From JAJCZB01 sp964350195 (GTDB lineage: Bacteria > Babelota > Babeliae > Babelales > Vermiphilaceae): a DNA stretch of 52,234 nucleotides. Position numbers and translations under genes: made by a program. The notes under the pieces were generated by a model, which made no database searches, was not told the DNA's origin, and saw only the letters and a list, made by a program, of their open reading frames with translations. This document shows, one piece after another, positions 26,759-35,710 of this stretch. The DNA lies in assembly GCA_964350195.1 (NCBI GenBank), contig CAYGJB010000006.1:1-52234 (forward strand). Reading direction: 5' to 3'. Numbering within the stretch: the first letter of the stretch is position 1; every line of letters starts with the position of its first letter.

Positions 26759-27697
26759 TCAACTCTTATGCGCAAGTTGGGCTAAATAGCGCTCCGCATC
26801 AAGGGCGGCCATACAGCCACTGCCCGCGGCTGTAATGGCTTGTTTATAGCGATAATCTTCGGCATCGCCAGCTCCAAATACCCCTTCCACAGAGGTTTTT
26901 GTGTTCTCTGTGACTTTTAAATATCCCCATTTAGTGAGCTCGATATGGCCCACAAATGGCTTGGTACTTGGGCTCATGCCAATAGCTATGAATACGCCAT
27001 CTATTGCCATTTTTGACGTTACACCCGTTTTTTGATTGGTGATGGTGATTTCTTTAACTTGTTGGCCGTCTCCCTCAAACGCGGTAACGGTGCTGTTGTA
27101 AAGTACCGTGATATCCGGATCTTTAAGGATGCGTTGTTGCATTGCATGCGAGGCAGACAATGTATCGAGAATCTGAATCACGGTGATGTTTTTGGTGAAT
27201 TTTTTTAAAAAGGAGGCATCTTCCATGGCAGTATCGCCGCCACCTATTACCACCACTTTTTTATCTTTATAAAATGCTCCATCGCATACAGCGCATGTGG
27301 TAACCCCTTTGCCCCAGTACTCATTTTCTCCCTTCACTTCCAGACGATTAGGTCTTGATCCTGTCGCAATAATAACAGCTTCAGCTTGAATCGTCTTATT
27401 TCGATCAGTGGTGACAGTGAAAGGTTTTTTCTTGAAGTCAACGGAAATTACTGATTCAGATAAAAATTCAGTGCCAAAGGTTTTTGCGTGTTCTTTCATC
27501 TCCATCATGAGTTTTGGGCCTAAGATGCTTTTGGTGCCTGGCCAATTCTCCACAATACTGGTTCCCATGAGTTGTCCGCCTGGCTGTGTACCTTCAATAA
27601 CGAGAGGTTTTAGGTTGGCGCGAGCAGCATAAATTGCAGCTGTTAATCCGGCGGGCCCCGAACCAATGATGATAAGTTGGCGTGTTTCTATGCTCAT
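26759..27697 (-). CDS. trxB: Thioredoxin reductase
   Basis: NADPH-dependent FAD enzyme reducing thioredoxin. 312 residues: FAD-binding GSGPAG (12-17), redox-active disulfide CAVC (135-138; CATC is more common), NADPH-binding GGGDTAMEDA, and C-terminal FAD motif GVFGAGDAED. Starts 12 bases after the tig stop, so it is co-transcribed with the trigger factor gene. Confidence 0.95.
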   Translation of the reverse strand: MSIETRQLIIIGSGPAGLTAAIYAARANLKPLVIEGTQPGGQLMGTSIVENWPGTKSILGPKLMMEMKEHAKTFGTEFLSESVISVDFKKKPFTVTTDRNKTIQAEAVIIATGSRPNRLEVKGENEYWGKGVTTCAVCDGAFYKDKKVVVIGGGDTAMEDASFLKKFTKNITVIQILDTLSASHAMQQRILKDPDITVLYNSTVTAFEGDGQQVKEITITNQKTGVTSKMAIDGVFIAIGMSPSTKPFVGHIELTKWGYLKVTENTKTSVEGVFGAGDAEDYRYKQAITAAGSGCMAALDAERYLAQLAHKS

Positions 27698-27709
27698 GAG
27701 TAGCTTTCG

Positions 27710-29086
27710 TTATTTTTTGGTGAGATGATAAATTACGTAATTAATAGCTTTTTCTCGTAAACAAACTCGTTTTAGTTCTTCAGTGGGAATGGGTACTTCT
27801 TGGCCTTGTACTTTAAATGAGGGAATATCAAAGTAGATAAACTCTTTCATCCGATGGCGATTAGTGAGATTGAGATACCCTTTTATGTCATCATCTGAAA
27901 TAAAAAGGTTTTCGTGATAGGCAAGTTTGTCTAAAAAGATACTTTCAGTAACAAGCTTTTCTGCCAAATTGCGAACATGAATGTGAAAATCCTTTTCTGC
28001 GCGATAGACATGGTAATCGGGATTGTGGCTAATACGCTCAAGAAGATCGTTCTGCTGTCGTAGAATGAGATGATTGGGTACGGTATATTTGTGTTTTGAA
28101 AGCAATGCTTTCAGAGATTCTTCCACCATTGCATGTCGTTGGGAGATATCTTGGCGATATGAGAATACCTCGATCAACTTTTTGTGCATGTCTTTATTTG
28201 TTTTAATGCGAAAATAACGTTTAAAAAGATCGAAACAGAAATACCGATGAGAGTGTGTGTTGGTAATCTCTATGTGAAATAGATATTTTGCATCAAGCTG
28301 ATCACTAAAATAGCTTTGAAGGACTTCATGATTATCGAAGAACCTTTCTTTGTCTTTTCTTCCAAGAAAGAGCTGCCGTAAAGAGCTTTCCGTTTCATCT
28401 GAGCCCAGTTTGAACCAAAAATGTTGGCTAAAAGAATCAAGAAGAGTGTTTTTTTCTTGATCTGCAATTGAGACATTAAAGCCAACCCAATCGCCGATAG
28501 AGAGCTTTTCGTTATCAAAATCTTGTAGCCGTTCTCTTTCTTCTTCGATGAATGAGTCCACTTGCCGATCAAGATCTTTGTAGTTTTTTCTTTTTGGTGC
28601 TTTAAAAGGGAAATATTTCCACTCATAAATACTGAGCTCAGGAAACATGCTCATTTCAAAAGTGAAGGAGCCTTTTTCTCCCGGTTGCAGTTTGATGTCG
28701 GAAAGGCGCGGATCGCCAACCACCACCAACTTCTGTACGCGGATTTGTTCGTATAAGTAATTGATGACGCAATACTTGAACAGGAGTTCTTTGACGTGCT
28801 CCATTAAATTTTCAGTGAAATTTTGTTTTATGTAATCGAGTGGAACGGCACCATGATGAAATCCATGAGTTTGAGCGGAATGTTGCTGCGATTTTGCAGC
28901 TTCGTGATACAGCGCATCCACCATTACGGTAGGAATTATTATTGTGCCGTAGCAAAAATCGGGTCGTGTATATTCAAGCTCGAATGAAAGTTGGTAATTA
29001 CTTGGTGTTATTTCAGAAGAAATGTCCGACGATTCAATTTCTGAAATCGTTTGATCGGCCGTAATCGTTGCTTCATTTTGGGCCAT
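27710..29086 (-). CDS. tig: Trigger factor, divergent
   Basis: Ribosome-associated chaperone. 458 residues: an N-terminal ribosome-binding region with a YELSFELE-like strand and a signature-like stretch near residues 70-90, a central domain in the FKBP position (about 190-260) that is strongly altered, and a C-terminal helical domain with the typical SVLVQQNDLLERI-like helices and ISDDDIKGYL. An acidic tail-like extension precedes the N-domain. Similarity is general rather than motif-rich, so catalytic prolyl isomerase activity is doubtful. Lies downstream of the two tRNA genes and directly upstream of trxB. Confidence 0.75.
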   Translation of the reverse strand: MAQNEATITADQTISEIESSDISSEITPSNYQLSFELEYTRPDFCYGTIIIPTVMVDALYHEAAKSQQHSAQTHGFHHGAVPLDYIKQNFTENLMEHVKELLFKYCVINYLYEQIRVQKLVVVGDPRLSDIKLQPGEKGSFTFEMSMFPELSIYEWKYFPFKAPKRKNYKDLDRQVDSFIEEERERLQDFDNEKLSIGDWVGFNVSIADQEKNTLLDSFSQHFWFKLGSDETESSLRQLFLGRKDKERFFDNHEVLQSYFSDQLDAKYLFHIEITNTHSHRYFCFDLFKRYFRIKTNKDMHKKLIEVFSYRQDISQRHAMVEESLKALLSKHKYTVPNHLILRQQNDLLERISHNPDYHVYRAEKDFHIHVRNLAEKLVTESIFLDKLAYHENLFISDDDIKGYLNLTNRHRMKEFIYFDIPSFKVQGQEVPIPTEELKRVCLREKAINYVIYHLTKK

Positions 29087-29188
29087 GATCTATCTCCTTT
29101 ATTAGAACAAATATAAATTCTAAATTTGCTATTAAAGGCCATTCCGTCGATGGCTATGCCATACGAAGCTGCGATACGGAGCGAATTA

Positions 29189-29275
<87 letters not shown>

Positions 29276-29360
29276 ACAATTTCTTCTTAAATAATTTCAA
29301 TGTAAAAAGCCCAAGGGGCTTGTAGGTTGTAGCCTGCCATACAAAACTTTATACGAAGTA

Positions 29361-29436
29361 TGGTGGGCTGCATAGGAATCGAACCTATAACCTACAGATT
29401 AAGAGTCTGTTGCTCTGCCAGTTGAGCTAGCAGCCC
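29361..29436 (-). tRNA. tRNA-Lys (anticodon CTT)
   Basis: 76 bases with encoded CCA. Acceptor stem GGGCTGC/GCAGCCC, anticodon stem ACAGA/TCTGT around loop CTCTTAA (anticodon CTT), T-loop GGTTCGATTCC. Transcribed toward tRNA-Leu and probably in the same transcript. Confidence 0.95.
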
Positions 29437-29979
29437 TTCAAGCTACGTATAGTGTAGCAAAAGCCTCTAAAAAAGGAAGCATATGTAATTATAAATTCTA
29501 GAGGCTCTCGATTGGATGAAAAAGTGACATAAATTTGTAGGGTGATTGCATGAATTATCCCCAATTTAAAAGGTTTGTGGTTAGATAGTTTGGATTGCGA
29601 TTTACTATTTGTCGTACAGTTGAAATACTTCGTCCTGGACGTTCTATTTGATTTTGAAGCACTGCAATGGCCACAATACGTAAAAATGAGAAATTGGGCT
29701 TGTACTTTATTGATGGGCATTGATCACGAGCTCTCCTTGAGTTTGTGGTAGTTAAACATGCCCACGTTTTTACTTCAAAAACTCATTTTTGAGTATCCTA
29801 CCTTCATAGTCTTTCTATTTGTAAAAAACATTTTAAACCCAGTGTGTCGATTCAATAGGTTTTTTGCATGCAATTGCCCTGATAAATATGCTAAAACCCT
29901 TTATTTTAGGGATTAAAGTTTGCTAGTCTGTATTCAGTAGGAAGGTATTAGTATTAATAAACAAAAAAAGGAGTTTTTG
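29437..29979. other. 543-base gap with no convincing gene
   Basis: No start-to-stop frame with a ribosome site is convincing here. On the minus strand a frame is open from about 29788 to 29555 without any ATG; its last part (RIVAIAVLQNQIERPGRSIS...) looks protein-like but matches nothing I know, so it may be a gene remnant. A separate 97-residue minus frame (29427-29720) overlaps tRNA-Lys and looks like chance. The right part (29750-29979) holds the leader of the ankyrin gene. Confidence 0.4.
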
Positions 29980-30858
29980 ATGAAGAAGCAAATTTTACTA
30001 GGTTTTTTAGCTGTTTCCATTTTGGCATTTGTTCCATTAAGTGCGATGTCTGGCTTTAGACAGCAAATGCAGCAAAAAGCTGCGGCCCTAAAGGGGTGGA
30101 CTTCTCAAAAAGCTCGAGTTCTAGGGTGTGCTATACCGCAGTTACAGTCAAGGCTGAAATGTTCACAAAACGATATAAGTATAGGCCGGAAATGGCTTGT
30201 TGGGATAAGTGCATCCTTGGCAGTGGTGATCTTAGCTGCTATGGGTGCTACTGCTAAGATGGTGTACGATGCTAAGAAGAACAGCGTTAACGAGAATACT
30301 GTTCCCGCCGCTTCTTCTGTACCAGTAAGAATTGTTGCTCCGATAGAGGTTTACTCTGGAGTAATAAAGAACGAAGTATCTTCGAAGAAAAATTTGAATG
30401 AAGCAGCTAAAGAAAGCGTAATACCAAATAAAACTGTTAAGCGATTTGCAGATGTTAGAAAAGAACTATTGTCTAACGTAAAAGAGGATATGCTTACGCC
30501 AGCTCAGAAAATGGCTATTAAAGAACAAAAAAAGATTGATGAACGTAATGCCTTTGAGCAAGCAAAGGAATCAGTTTTACTTGGTGTACTGGCTAATCAG
30601 CTTTGGATGGTGCAAAGTGCGCTTGGACGTGGCGCTCGAGCTGATACAATGTTTGATTCTGGTCCAAATCAGGGAAGATCAATATTAGAAATAGCAGCTC
30701 AAAATGGGAATAAAGAAATGGTAGAGCTAATTTTAAGTTATGGGGCATTGCCTGAGATCTCTTCTGAGATTGAAGCATCTGATGATATTAAAAGTCTTAT
30801 AAAGAATGCTAAGCAGGGTAGACCTAGTTTTCCAAGAAGAACTACTGCAACGCGGTAA
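29980..30858 (+). CDS. Exported/anchored ankyrin-repeat protein
   Basis: 292 residues starting MKKQILLGFLAVSILAFVPLSA, a good signal peptide, with AAAGGAG upstream. A second hydrophobic segment lies at about 71-92 (WLVGISASLAVVILAAMG...), followed by a low-complexity basic/acidic linker and two C-terminal ankyrin repeats (about 200-270), recognisable by GRSILEIAAQNGNKEMVELILSYGA. Ankyrin repeats usually mediate protein binding and are common in intracellular bacteria as host-directed proteins. Here the repeats would lie beyond the membrane segment. Partner unknown. Confidence 0.75.
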   Translation: MKKQILLGFLAVSILAFVPLSAMSGFRQQMQQKAAALKGWTSQKARVLGCAIPQLQSRLKCSQNDISIGRKWLVGISASLAVVILAAMGATAKMVYDAKKNSVNENTVPAASSVPVRIVAPIEVYSGVIKNEVSSKKNLNEAAKESVIPNKTVKRFADVRKELLSNVKEDMLTPAQKMAIKEQKKIDERNAFEQAKESVLLGVLANQLWMVQSALGRGARADTMFDSGPNQGRSILEIAAQNGNKEMVELILSYGALPEISSEIEASDDIKSLIKNAKQGRPSFPRRTTATR

Positions 30859-30905
30859 AACGAGTGCTTTAAAAGATAACCTTAATTAGAAAGAAAGGAA
30901 TAAGT

Positions 30906-31268
30906 ATGAATAAGCGTACTGTTTTGGTGGGAGTAGTTTTATTTTTGTCCGTTGCATCTATGCGAGTTACTAATTGCTGGTCTCTTTTTTCTAGAAAGAG
31001 CAGTAACAGCTCAGCTGCGGGAGTTTCTCCTCAGGCAACAATGTATACTGAGGTGATTAAGAAAGGTTATAGCGATTATAAAAGCGCTAATGCTAAAGAT
31101 AAAAAGAAGCTTGAGCTTAATGTGGATCGTATACAAAACGGATTTGATAATTTAGTGAGCAGAGCTTTTAATGGTAACAAAGCGGCTGCGTGGAGTCATT
31201 TAAGAAATAATGTAGGTGGAAATTTTTCAGCAATTGAAATAATAATTAAAACCGGTGGATATAGATAA
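30906..31268 (+). CDS. Short exported protein, unknown function
   Basis: 120 residues with a signal peptide (about 1-22, MNKRTVLVGVVLFLSVASMR) and AGAAAGGAATA as ribosome site. The mature part is Ser-rich at first (SSNSSAAGVSP), then Lys-rich and helical, ending in NVGGNFSAIEIIIKTGGYR. No family recognised. It lies 47 bases after the ankyrin gene, probably the same transcript, and ends at a strong terminator. Confidence 0.6.
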   Translation: MNKRTVLVGVVLFLSVASMRVTNCWSLFSRKSSNSSAAGVSPQATMYTEVIKKGYSDYKSANAKDKKKLELNVDRIQNGFDNLVSRAFNGNKAAAWSHLRNNVGGNFSAIEIIIKTGGYR

Positions 31269-31278
31269 AGCTTTAGAG

Positions 31279-31317
31279 ATATAAAAGAAGGGGCCTTTGC
31301 GGCCCCTTCTTTTATAT
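31279..31317. terminator. Bidirectional terminator between convergent genes
   Basis: A perfect 17-bp stem (31279-31295 with 31301-31317) around the loop TTTGC; the GC-rich core GGGGCC/GGCCCC is flanked by A and T runs on each side, so it works for both strands. The right arm includes the stop codon of frr. Confidence 0.93.
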
Positions 31318-31902
31318 CGTAGTGATATCTTTTTTCTTCTTGTCAGCAAGCTCATCAGCTTTTTTTACAAACTGATCAGTCACTTTCTGCATCACATCTT
31401 CAAGGCGATCATGGAAGTTTTCTGAAATGCTTTTATTTTTTTTGCCATCACGAATAATATTATGAAAGTCTTTTCGAATACTTCGAAGAGCAACTTTGGT
31501 TTCTTCTAGCTTTTTTCCGAGTATTTTCACTAATTCATCACGGCGATCAGAACTCATTTCTGGCAATTGCAAGAAGATTACTTTGCCATCATTTCGTGGC
31601 GTGATACCAATCCCTGCCGCTACAATTGCTTTTTCAATATCAGGCACAATGCTTACATCCCATGGTTGAATAGTAATTAGACGGGCTTCTGGAGCCGCTA
31701 ATACTGCTAATGCTTTAAGTGGCATTGGTGCTTGGCCATACGCAGATATCTCAATTCCTTCTACCAATGAAGTGTGAGCGCGGTTGGTCCTGATCTTAAC
31801 AAGCTCTCCTTCAAGATGCTTGATTGCTTTATTCATTTCAGCTTCAATCGGTTTTTGAAAACCGTTTATGTCATTTTCAATGAGCTGTAATTCAATAGCC
31901 AT
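31312..31902 (-). CDS. frr: Ribosome recycling factor
   Basis: Splits ribosomes after termination. 196 residues from the ATG at 31902 with AAGGA upstream; a longer in-frame start at 31992 would overlap pyrH. Typical features: VEGIEISAYGQAPMPLKALA, ITIQPWDVS, and the C-terminal RDELVKILGKKLEETKVALRSIRKD. Last gene of tsf-pyrH-frr; its stop codon lies inside the terminator stem. Confidence 0.95.
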   Translation of the reverse strand: MAIELQLIENDINGFQKPIEAEMNKAIKHLEGELVKIRTNRAHTSLVEGIEISAYGQAPMPLKALAVLAAPEARLITIQPWDVSIVPDIEKAIVAAGIGITPRNDGKVIFLQLPEMSSDRRDELVKILGKKLEETKVALRSIRKDFHNIIRDGKKNKSISENFHDRLEDVMQKVTDQFVKKADELADKKKKDITTI

Positions 31903-31915
31903 GAGGTTATTCCTT

Positions 31916-32620
31916 TTATGAGATGGTTGAACCGAACTGTGGATTTTGAGCGGCATCAATGAGTGCATTTGGTGCAAAAATATCAAATACACGCACTGTC
32001 ATTTCATGTTGCTCCGCCATTGCTAACGCCGTTAGATCCATAATTTTAAGACGTTGATCGATTGCTTGTTGGAATGATATTTTTTTCAGTTTTTTTGCAT
32101 TTAGGTCTTGTCTTGGGTCAGACGAGTATACTCCATCAACAGATGTTCCTTTCCAGACCACATCAGCTTGAATTTGTAACGCTCGTAATACGGCTGTGGT
32201 ATCGGTGGTGAAAAAAGGATTACCCGTACCTCCGGTAAAAATAAGCAATTTCCCAGCAAGTAAGGATGTATTAATCGTTTGCTGCGAAATAGGCTTACCA
32301 ATTTCTGGGCTTGGCATAGCACAAAGGAGTTCTGCAGAAACATTGTTCTGCTCCAAAAGATCTTTGAGCATAATACCATTCATCATGGTAGCGAGCATTC
32401 CGATTTGATGACCTACAGAAGAACGAATGCCCAATCGTTGGCCATGTTGGCTGCCGCGAAAAAAGTTACCGCCGCCAATTACGATGCCAATATCAAACGA
32501 GTTCTTAAGCGTATGTACTTGTTTTATGAGTGCACGAGTAAAATCTGCGCTGAGTCGTCCATCTTTTGCTAAAAATATTTCACCCGTGAGCTTGAGCAGA
32601 ATACGTTTCTTCTTACTCAT
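31916..32620 (-). CDS. pyrH: UMP kinase
   Basis: Phosphorylates UMP to UDP in pyrimidine metabolism. 234 residues; amino-acid-kinase fold with N-terminal LLKLTGEIF, glycine motif VIGGGNFFRG, the family's SVGHQIGMLATMMNGIML and TGGTGNPFFTTDTTAVLRA. Starts 14 bases after tsf and ends 13 bases before frr, so all three are one operon. Confidence 0.95.
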   Translation of the reverse strand: MSKKKRILLKLTGEIFLAKDGRLSADFTRALIKQVHTLKNSFDIGIVIGGGNFFRGSQHGQRLGIRSSVGHQIGMLATMMNGIMLKDLLEQNNVSAELLCAMPSPEIGKPISQQTINTSLLAGKLLIFTGGTGNPFFTTDTTAVLRALQIQADVVWKGTSVDGVYSSDPRQDLNAKKLKKISFQQAIDQRLKIMDLTALAMAEQHEMTVRVFDIFAPNALIDAAQNPQFGSTIS

Positions 32621-32634
32621 ATTAATACTTTCGA

Positions 32635-33231
32635 TTATGCTCCGATTTCAAAACGAGAGAAACGCTTAATTTTGATGTTTTCGCCTGTTTTGCCAATTAT
32701 CTCTTCAAGAGCTTGGGCTACGGTATTTTGATCATTTTTAACAAATGGCTGCTCAAGAAGGCAGAGCTCAGAGTAAAGTTTTTTGAGTTTTCCTTGCATG
32801 ATTTGCTCAACAATATTTTCAGGCTTTCCTGAGCCAGCAAGCTGTTCTCTGAGAATAGATTTTTCATGCTCAAGAAACTTAGGGTCAACGTCTTCTGGAG
32901 CGAGATAGAGTGGCTTTATAGCCGCTATATGAAGAGCAACATCTTTCACAAAGTTTCTCACGTCTTCAGTATTTGCTACAAAATCAGTTTCACAATTAAG
33001 TTCAACAAGTACCCCTACCCGGCTGCCAGGATGAATATATGCGTGAATCACTCCTTCAGCAGTCTCTTTATCAGAGCGTTTAGCTGCTACAGCAGCACCT
33101 TTTTTACGTAAAACATCAACAGCTTTTTCAATGTCGCCGTCTGTTTCTTCAAGAGCTTTTCGGCAGTCCATCATGCCAAGACCAGTAATTTCTCGTAACT
33201 TTTGAATCATTTTTTTATCAATAATTGCCAT
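32635..33231 (-). CDS. tsf: Elongation factor Ts, short form
   Basis: Nucleotide exchange factor for EF-Tu. 198 residues, shorter than the E. coli protein (about 280), as in many phyla with the compact form. UBA-like N-terminus with LREITGLGMMDCRKALEETDGDIEKAVDVLRKKG and the core VELNCETDFVANTEDVRNFVKDVALHIA. rpsB, normally directly upstream, is absent: the next gene upstream lies on the other strand. Confidence 0.95.
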   Translation of the reverse strand: MAIIDKKMIQKLREITGLGMMDCRKALEETDGDIEKAVDVLRKKGAAVAAKRSDKETAEGVIHAYIHPGSRVGVLVELNCETDFVANTEDVRNFVKDVALHIAAIKPLYLAPEDVDPKFLEHEKSILREQLAGSGKPENIVEQIMQGKLKKLYSELCLLEQPFVKNDQNTVAQALEEIIGKTGENIKIKRFSRFEIGA

Positions 33232-33378
33232 AGATCGTTCTCCTGCACGGTAGTATGTGCCTTTAATTGCATCGAATATGTATCAACTGAATTATATAGA
33301 TTTTCTATCATTCAGTCTGCCACAAATCATGATTTTATCAACTTCGTTTGGCTAAATGCCTACTAGTTTTGGTATATT

Positions 33379-33408
33379 TTGACACGAATGGCCCCCTTTC
33401 GGCATAAT
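33379..33408 (+). promoter_or_regulatory. Predicted promoter of the 148-residue exported protein gene
   Basis: TTGACA (33379-33384) and CATAAT (33403-33408), 18-base spacer. A second candidate just downstream is an extended -10, TGCTATAAA (33411-33419). Confidence 0.45.
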
Positions 33409-33447
33409 AATGCTATAAACTAAATATTCTGTATCTGTGGGGGTTTT

Positions 33448-33894
33448 ATGAAACATTACTTAGCTATTGCGCTACTTTTTTTTAGTGTCGCTCTTTTTTC
33501 AATGGAAGATAAAGAAGAAGATGTTTATAGTCTTTGCGTTTTCCAAAGTAAAAAAAATTTAAAAAGTCGTTGCTTTCAAACAACTAAACCATCCCAAGAT
33601 ATGTATGGTCGAGATAGGTGCTACTATAGGATTATAAAGGGAGAGCCGGAACTGTTGGTATCGATGAAAGAAAACAGCCAATTTTCAAGCGGTAGCGCTC
33701 CTGTTGTATATAAAAAAGGGAGATGTATATATGAAGGACATTTGCTTTGTTATGGAAGAATAAGTCCTTCTGGGCAAAAAAAAGAGGCGTTTATCGCCTT
33801 GTTTGAAGGCAATGTTAAGAAATGTGCTATAAAGGGTAAGACTGTTGCTTCAGTGAAACAGCTTTTTAGTGTGAAAGAAAAGTCAAAAAAGTAA
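33448..33894 (+). CDS. Short exported protein, unknown function
   Basis: 148 residues with a signal peptide (MKHYLAIALLFFSVALFS) followed by MEDKEED, the same Met-Glu-acidic start of the mature chain seen in the two proteins at 11.9-12.7 kb. Ribosome site GGGGG upstream. The mature part has six cysteines and beta-type patterns (RCIYEGHLLCYGRIS, EAFIALFEGNVKKCAI), suggesting a small disulfide-bonded domain. No family recognised. Single gene, convergent with argS. Confidence 0.6.
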   Translation: MKHYLAIALLFFSVALFSMEDKEEDVYSLCVFQSKKNLKSRCFQTTKPSQDMYGRDRCYYRIIKGEPELLVSMKENSQFSSGSAPVVYKKGRCIYEGHLLCYGRISPSGQKKEAFIALFEGNVKKCAIKGKTVASVKQLFSVKEKSKK

Positions 33895-33899
33895 ACTAT

Positions 33900-35549
33900 C
33901 TACATACGTTCAGGCTTACTCAGTCCTAAAAGATCAAGGCATACCGCGAGCGTATTTCTTATGATTTGAATCAGTGCTAATCGCGCTCTACTTTGATCGA
34001 TTTTTTCTAAATCGATTACGCGATTTTTGCTGTAGTAACGATTAAAAAATTGAGCAAGCTCATGCGTATAATAAGCAAGTAGGTGAGTTTGATGGGTATT
34101 TTGAATTACTTCTAGAATATCGTTAAGCGAGGCTACTTTTTTTATTAAAAACGTATCAGCATCAGAAATATTTTTTAGATCAGCCTGCGTAATTTTTTTG
34201 AATTTTAATTCTTTTTCTGCGTTTGCAAGAATGCTACCAGTTCGCACATACGCATATTGAATGTAATATACGGGATTTTCATCGCTATGGGTAAGTGCTA
34301 GCGCGAGATCGAATTCTAGCTGTGCATCGGATTTACGTTGCAGATAAAAGAACCGAGCAATGTCTTTGCCAACTGTATCAATAACATCTTGAAGTGTTAC
34401 AATTTTGCCGGCTCTTTTGGACATTCTAACTTGCTCGCCGTCTTCGTTTATTTTTACTAGCTGATATAGAAGCACGTCTAGTGGATGCTTATCAAGACCA
34501 AGAGCAAGCTGAATGCTTTTAAGCCGTTGAGCGTAGCTGTGATGATCGTGGCCGAGGATATATATAAGTTTTTTGGCTCCTCGATCTATTTTATCTAGCA
34601 TGTAGGCGATGTCGGCAGCTGCATACGTGAGTAATCCGTCTTGTTTTTTAATAACACGATCTTTATCATCGCCAAATTTTGTAGAGCGAAACCAGGTAGC
34701 GCCAGCCTCTTCATACAGAAGATCATTCTTTTTTAATATGCTGATTGCTTTTTCTATTGCGCTGCTTTCATGCAATTTTTTTTCGGAAAACCATACATCA
34801 AACTGTATACCATAGTCATGTAGTGTTGCCTTGATTTGCTCAAGCATTTTTGTTTTAGCATAAGAAGAAAAAAAGAGATCAGGCTGGTTAAGCAAGCGGT
34901 TGCCATGTTCTGTATGAAGCTCATTTGCAAGATTTAGAAGATATAATCCGTGATAGGCATCTTCAGGCAGAGTGGTGTCCATACCCGCCACTTGTTGGCA
35001 GCGCACTTTTAGAGATCGTCCAAGTTTTTCTATTTGAGCGCCCGCATCATTGATATAAAACTCTTTGATAACTTTATTACCTCGAAACCGTAAAACATTG
35101 CCAAGTACGTCTCCAATGATACCGCCACGTCCGTGGCCAAAATGAAGAGGTCCGGTAGGGTTAGCGCTTACAAACTCTATATTAATGCTGCTCGTTGATG
35201 AATTCTTGGGCTGAAAGAAGAACGTTTTTTCTTGTAGAATCTCTTGGGCAATAGCATCCCGCGTTTGCGGGGCAAACGTAAAGTTAAGAAAGCCGGGTCC
35301 GGCTATTTCAATGCTGGTTATTCCATCATCTTTAAATGATTCAGCAATTTTTTGTGCGATGAATCGAGGGTTTTGCTTAAGTTTTCGTGCTAGGCCCATA
35401 GCAGCATTGCTGGTGAGGTCCCCAAATTGTTGTTTTTGTTCATCAACATTGAGTTCGAGGCTGTGGTTTTCAGCTTTTGAAAGATTGATTGAGAATGTAT
35501 CTGAAAGAAATAGGGAGAATTTTTGCTTGAGCTTTTGAATAGTATTCAT
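33900..35549 (-). CDS. argS: Arginyl-tRNA synthetase
   Basis: Class I synthetase for tRNA-Arg. 549 residues: N-terminal additional domain, signature NPTGPLHFGHGRGG (HIGH equivalent HFGH), KMSKS equivalent RMSKRAG, and the DALR anticodon-binding domain at the C-terminus (YYIQYAYVRTGSIL to the end). Single gene; a divergent mnmA gene begins 161 bases upstream. Confidence 0.95.
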   Translation of the reverse strand: MNTIQKLKQKFSLFLSDTFSINLSKAENHSLELNVDEQKQQFGDLTSNAAMGLARKLKQNPRFIAQKIAESFKDDGITSIEIAGPGFLNFTFAPQTRDAIAQEILQEKTFFFQPKNSSTSSINIEFVSANPTGPLHFGHGRGGIIGDVLGNVLRFRGNKVIKEFYINDAGAQIEKLGRSLKVRCQQVAGMDTTLPEDAYHGLYLLNLANELHTEHGNRLLNQPDLFFSSYAKTKMLEQIKATLHDYGIQFDVWFSEKKLHESSAIEKAISILKKNDLLYEEAGATWFRSTKFGDDKDRVIKKQDGLLTYAAADIAYMLDKIDRGAKKLIYILGHDHHSYAQRLKSIQLALGLDKHPLDVLLYQLVKINEDGEQVRMSKRAGKIVTLQDVIDTVGKDIARFFYLQRKSDAQLEFDLALALTHSDENPVYYIQYAYVRTGSILANAEKELKFKKITQADLKNISDADTFLIKKVASLNDILEVIQNTHQTHLLAYYTHELAQFFNRYYSKNRVIDLEKIDQSRARLALIQIIRNTLAVCLDLLGLSKPERM

Positions 35550-35666
35550 AATAAGCCTATTTGAACGATAATCATAATGTCAAAGAATTAGTTTACTGCA
35601 GGATTGGTCAAAATCAAAGGGAAATATGTTCTTTAACCTCAACTAAGGGGCTGCCAAAAAGGGCAA

Positions 35667-35679
35667 AATGTGGTACCTT
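35667..35679 (+). repeat. 13-base motif shared by the mnmA and pgsA leaders, copy 1
   Basis: AATGTGGTACCTT lies 31 bases upstream of the mnmA start and again upstream of pgsA (36798-36810), each time just before a TATG-type -10-like box (TATGAT at 35685 here). Could be a regulatory site or a chance match. Confidence 0.3.
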
Positions 35680-35710
35680 AAAATTATGATAAATCCAAAT
35701 GGGGCCGCAT

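Noticed and set aside
26553..26760. Replication origin beside rpmH
   Set aside because: No dnaA gene and no cluster of DnaA-box-like TTATCCACA sequences seen.
29427..29720. 97-residue minus-strand frame next to tRNA-Lys
   Set aside because: It overlaps the tRNA, has no ribosome site and shows no protein-like pattern.
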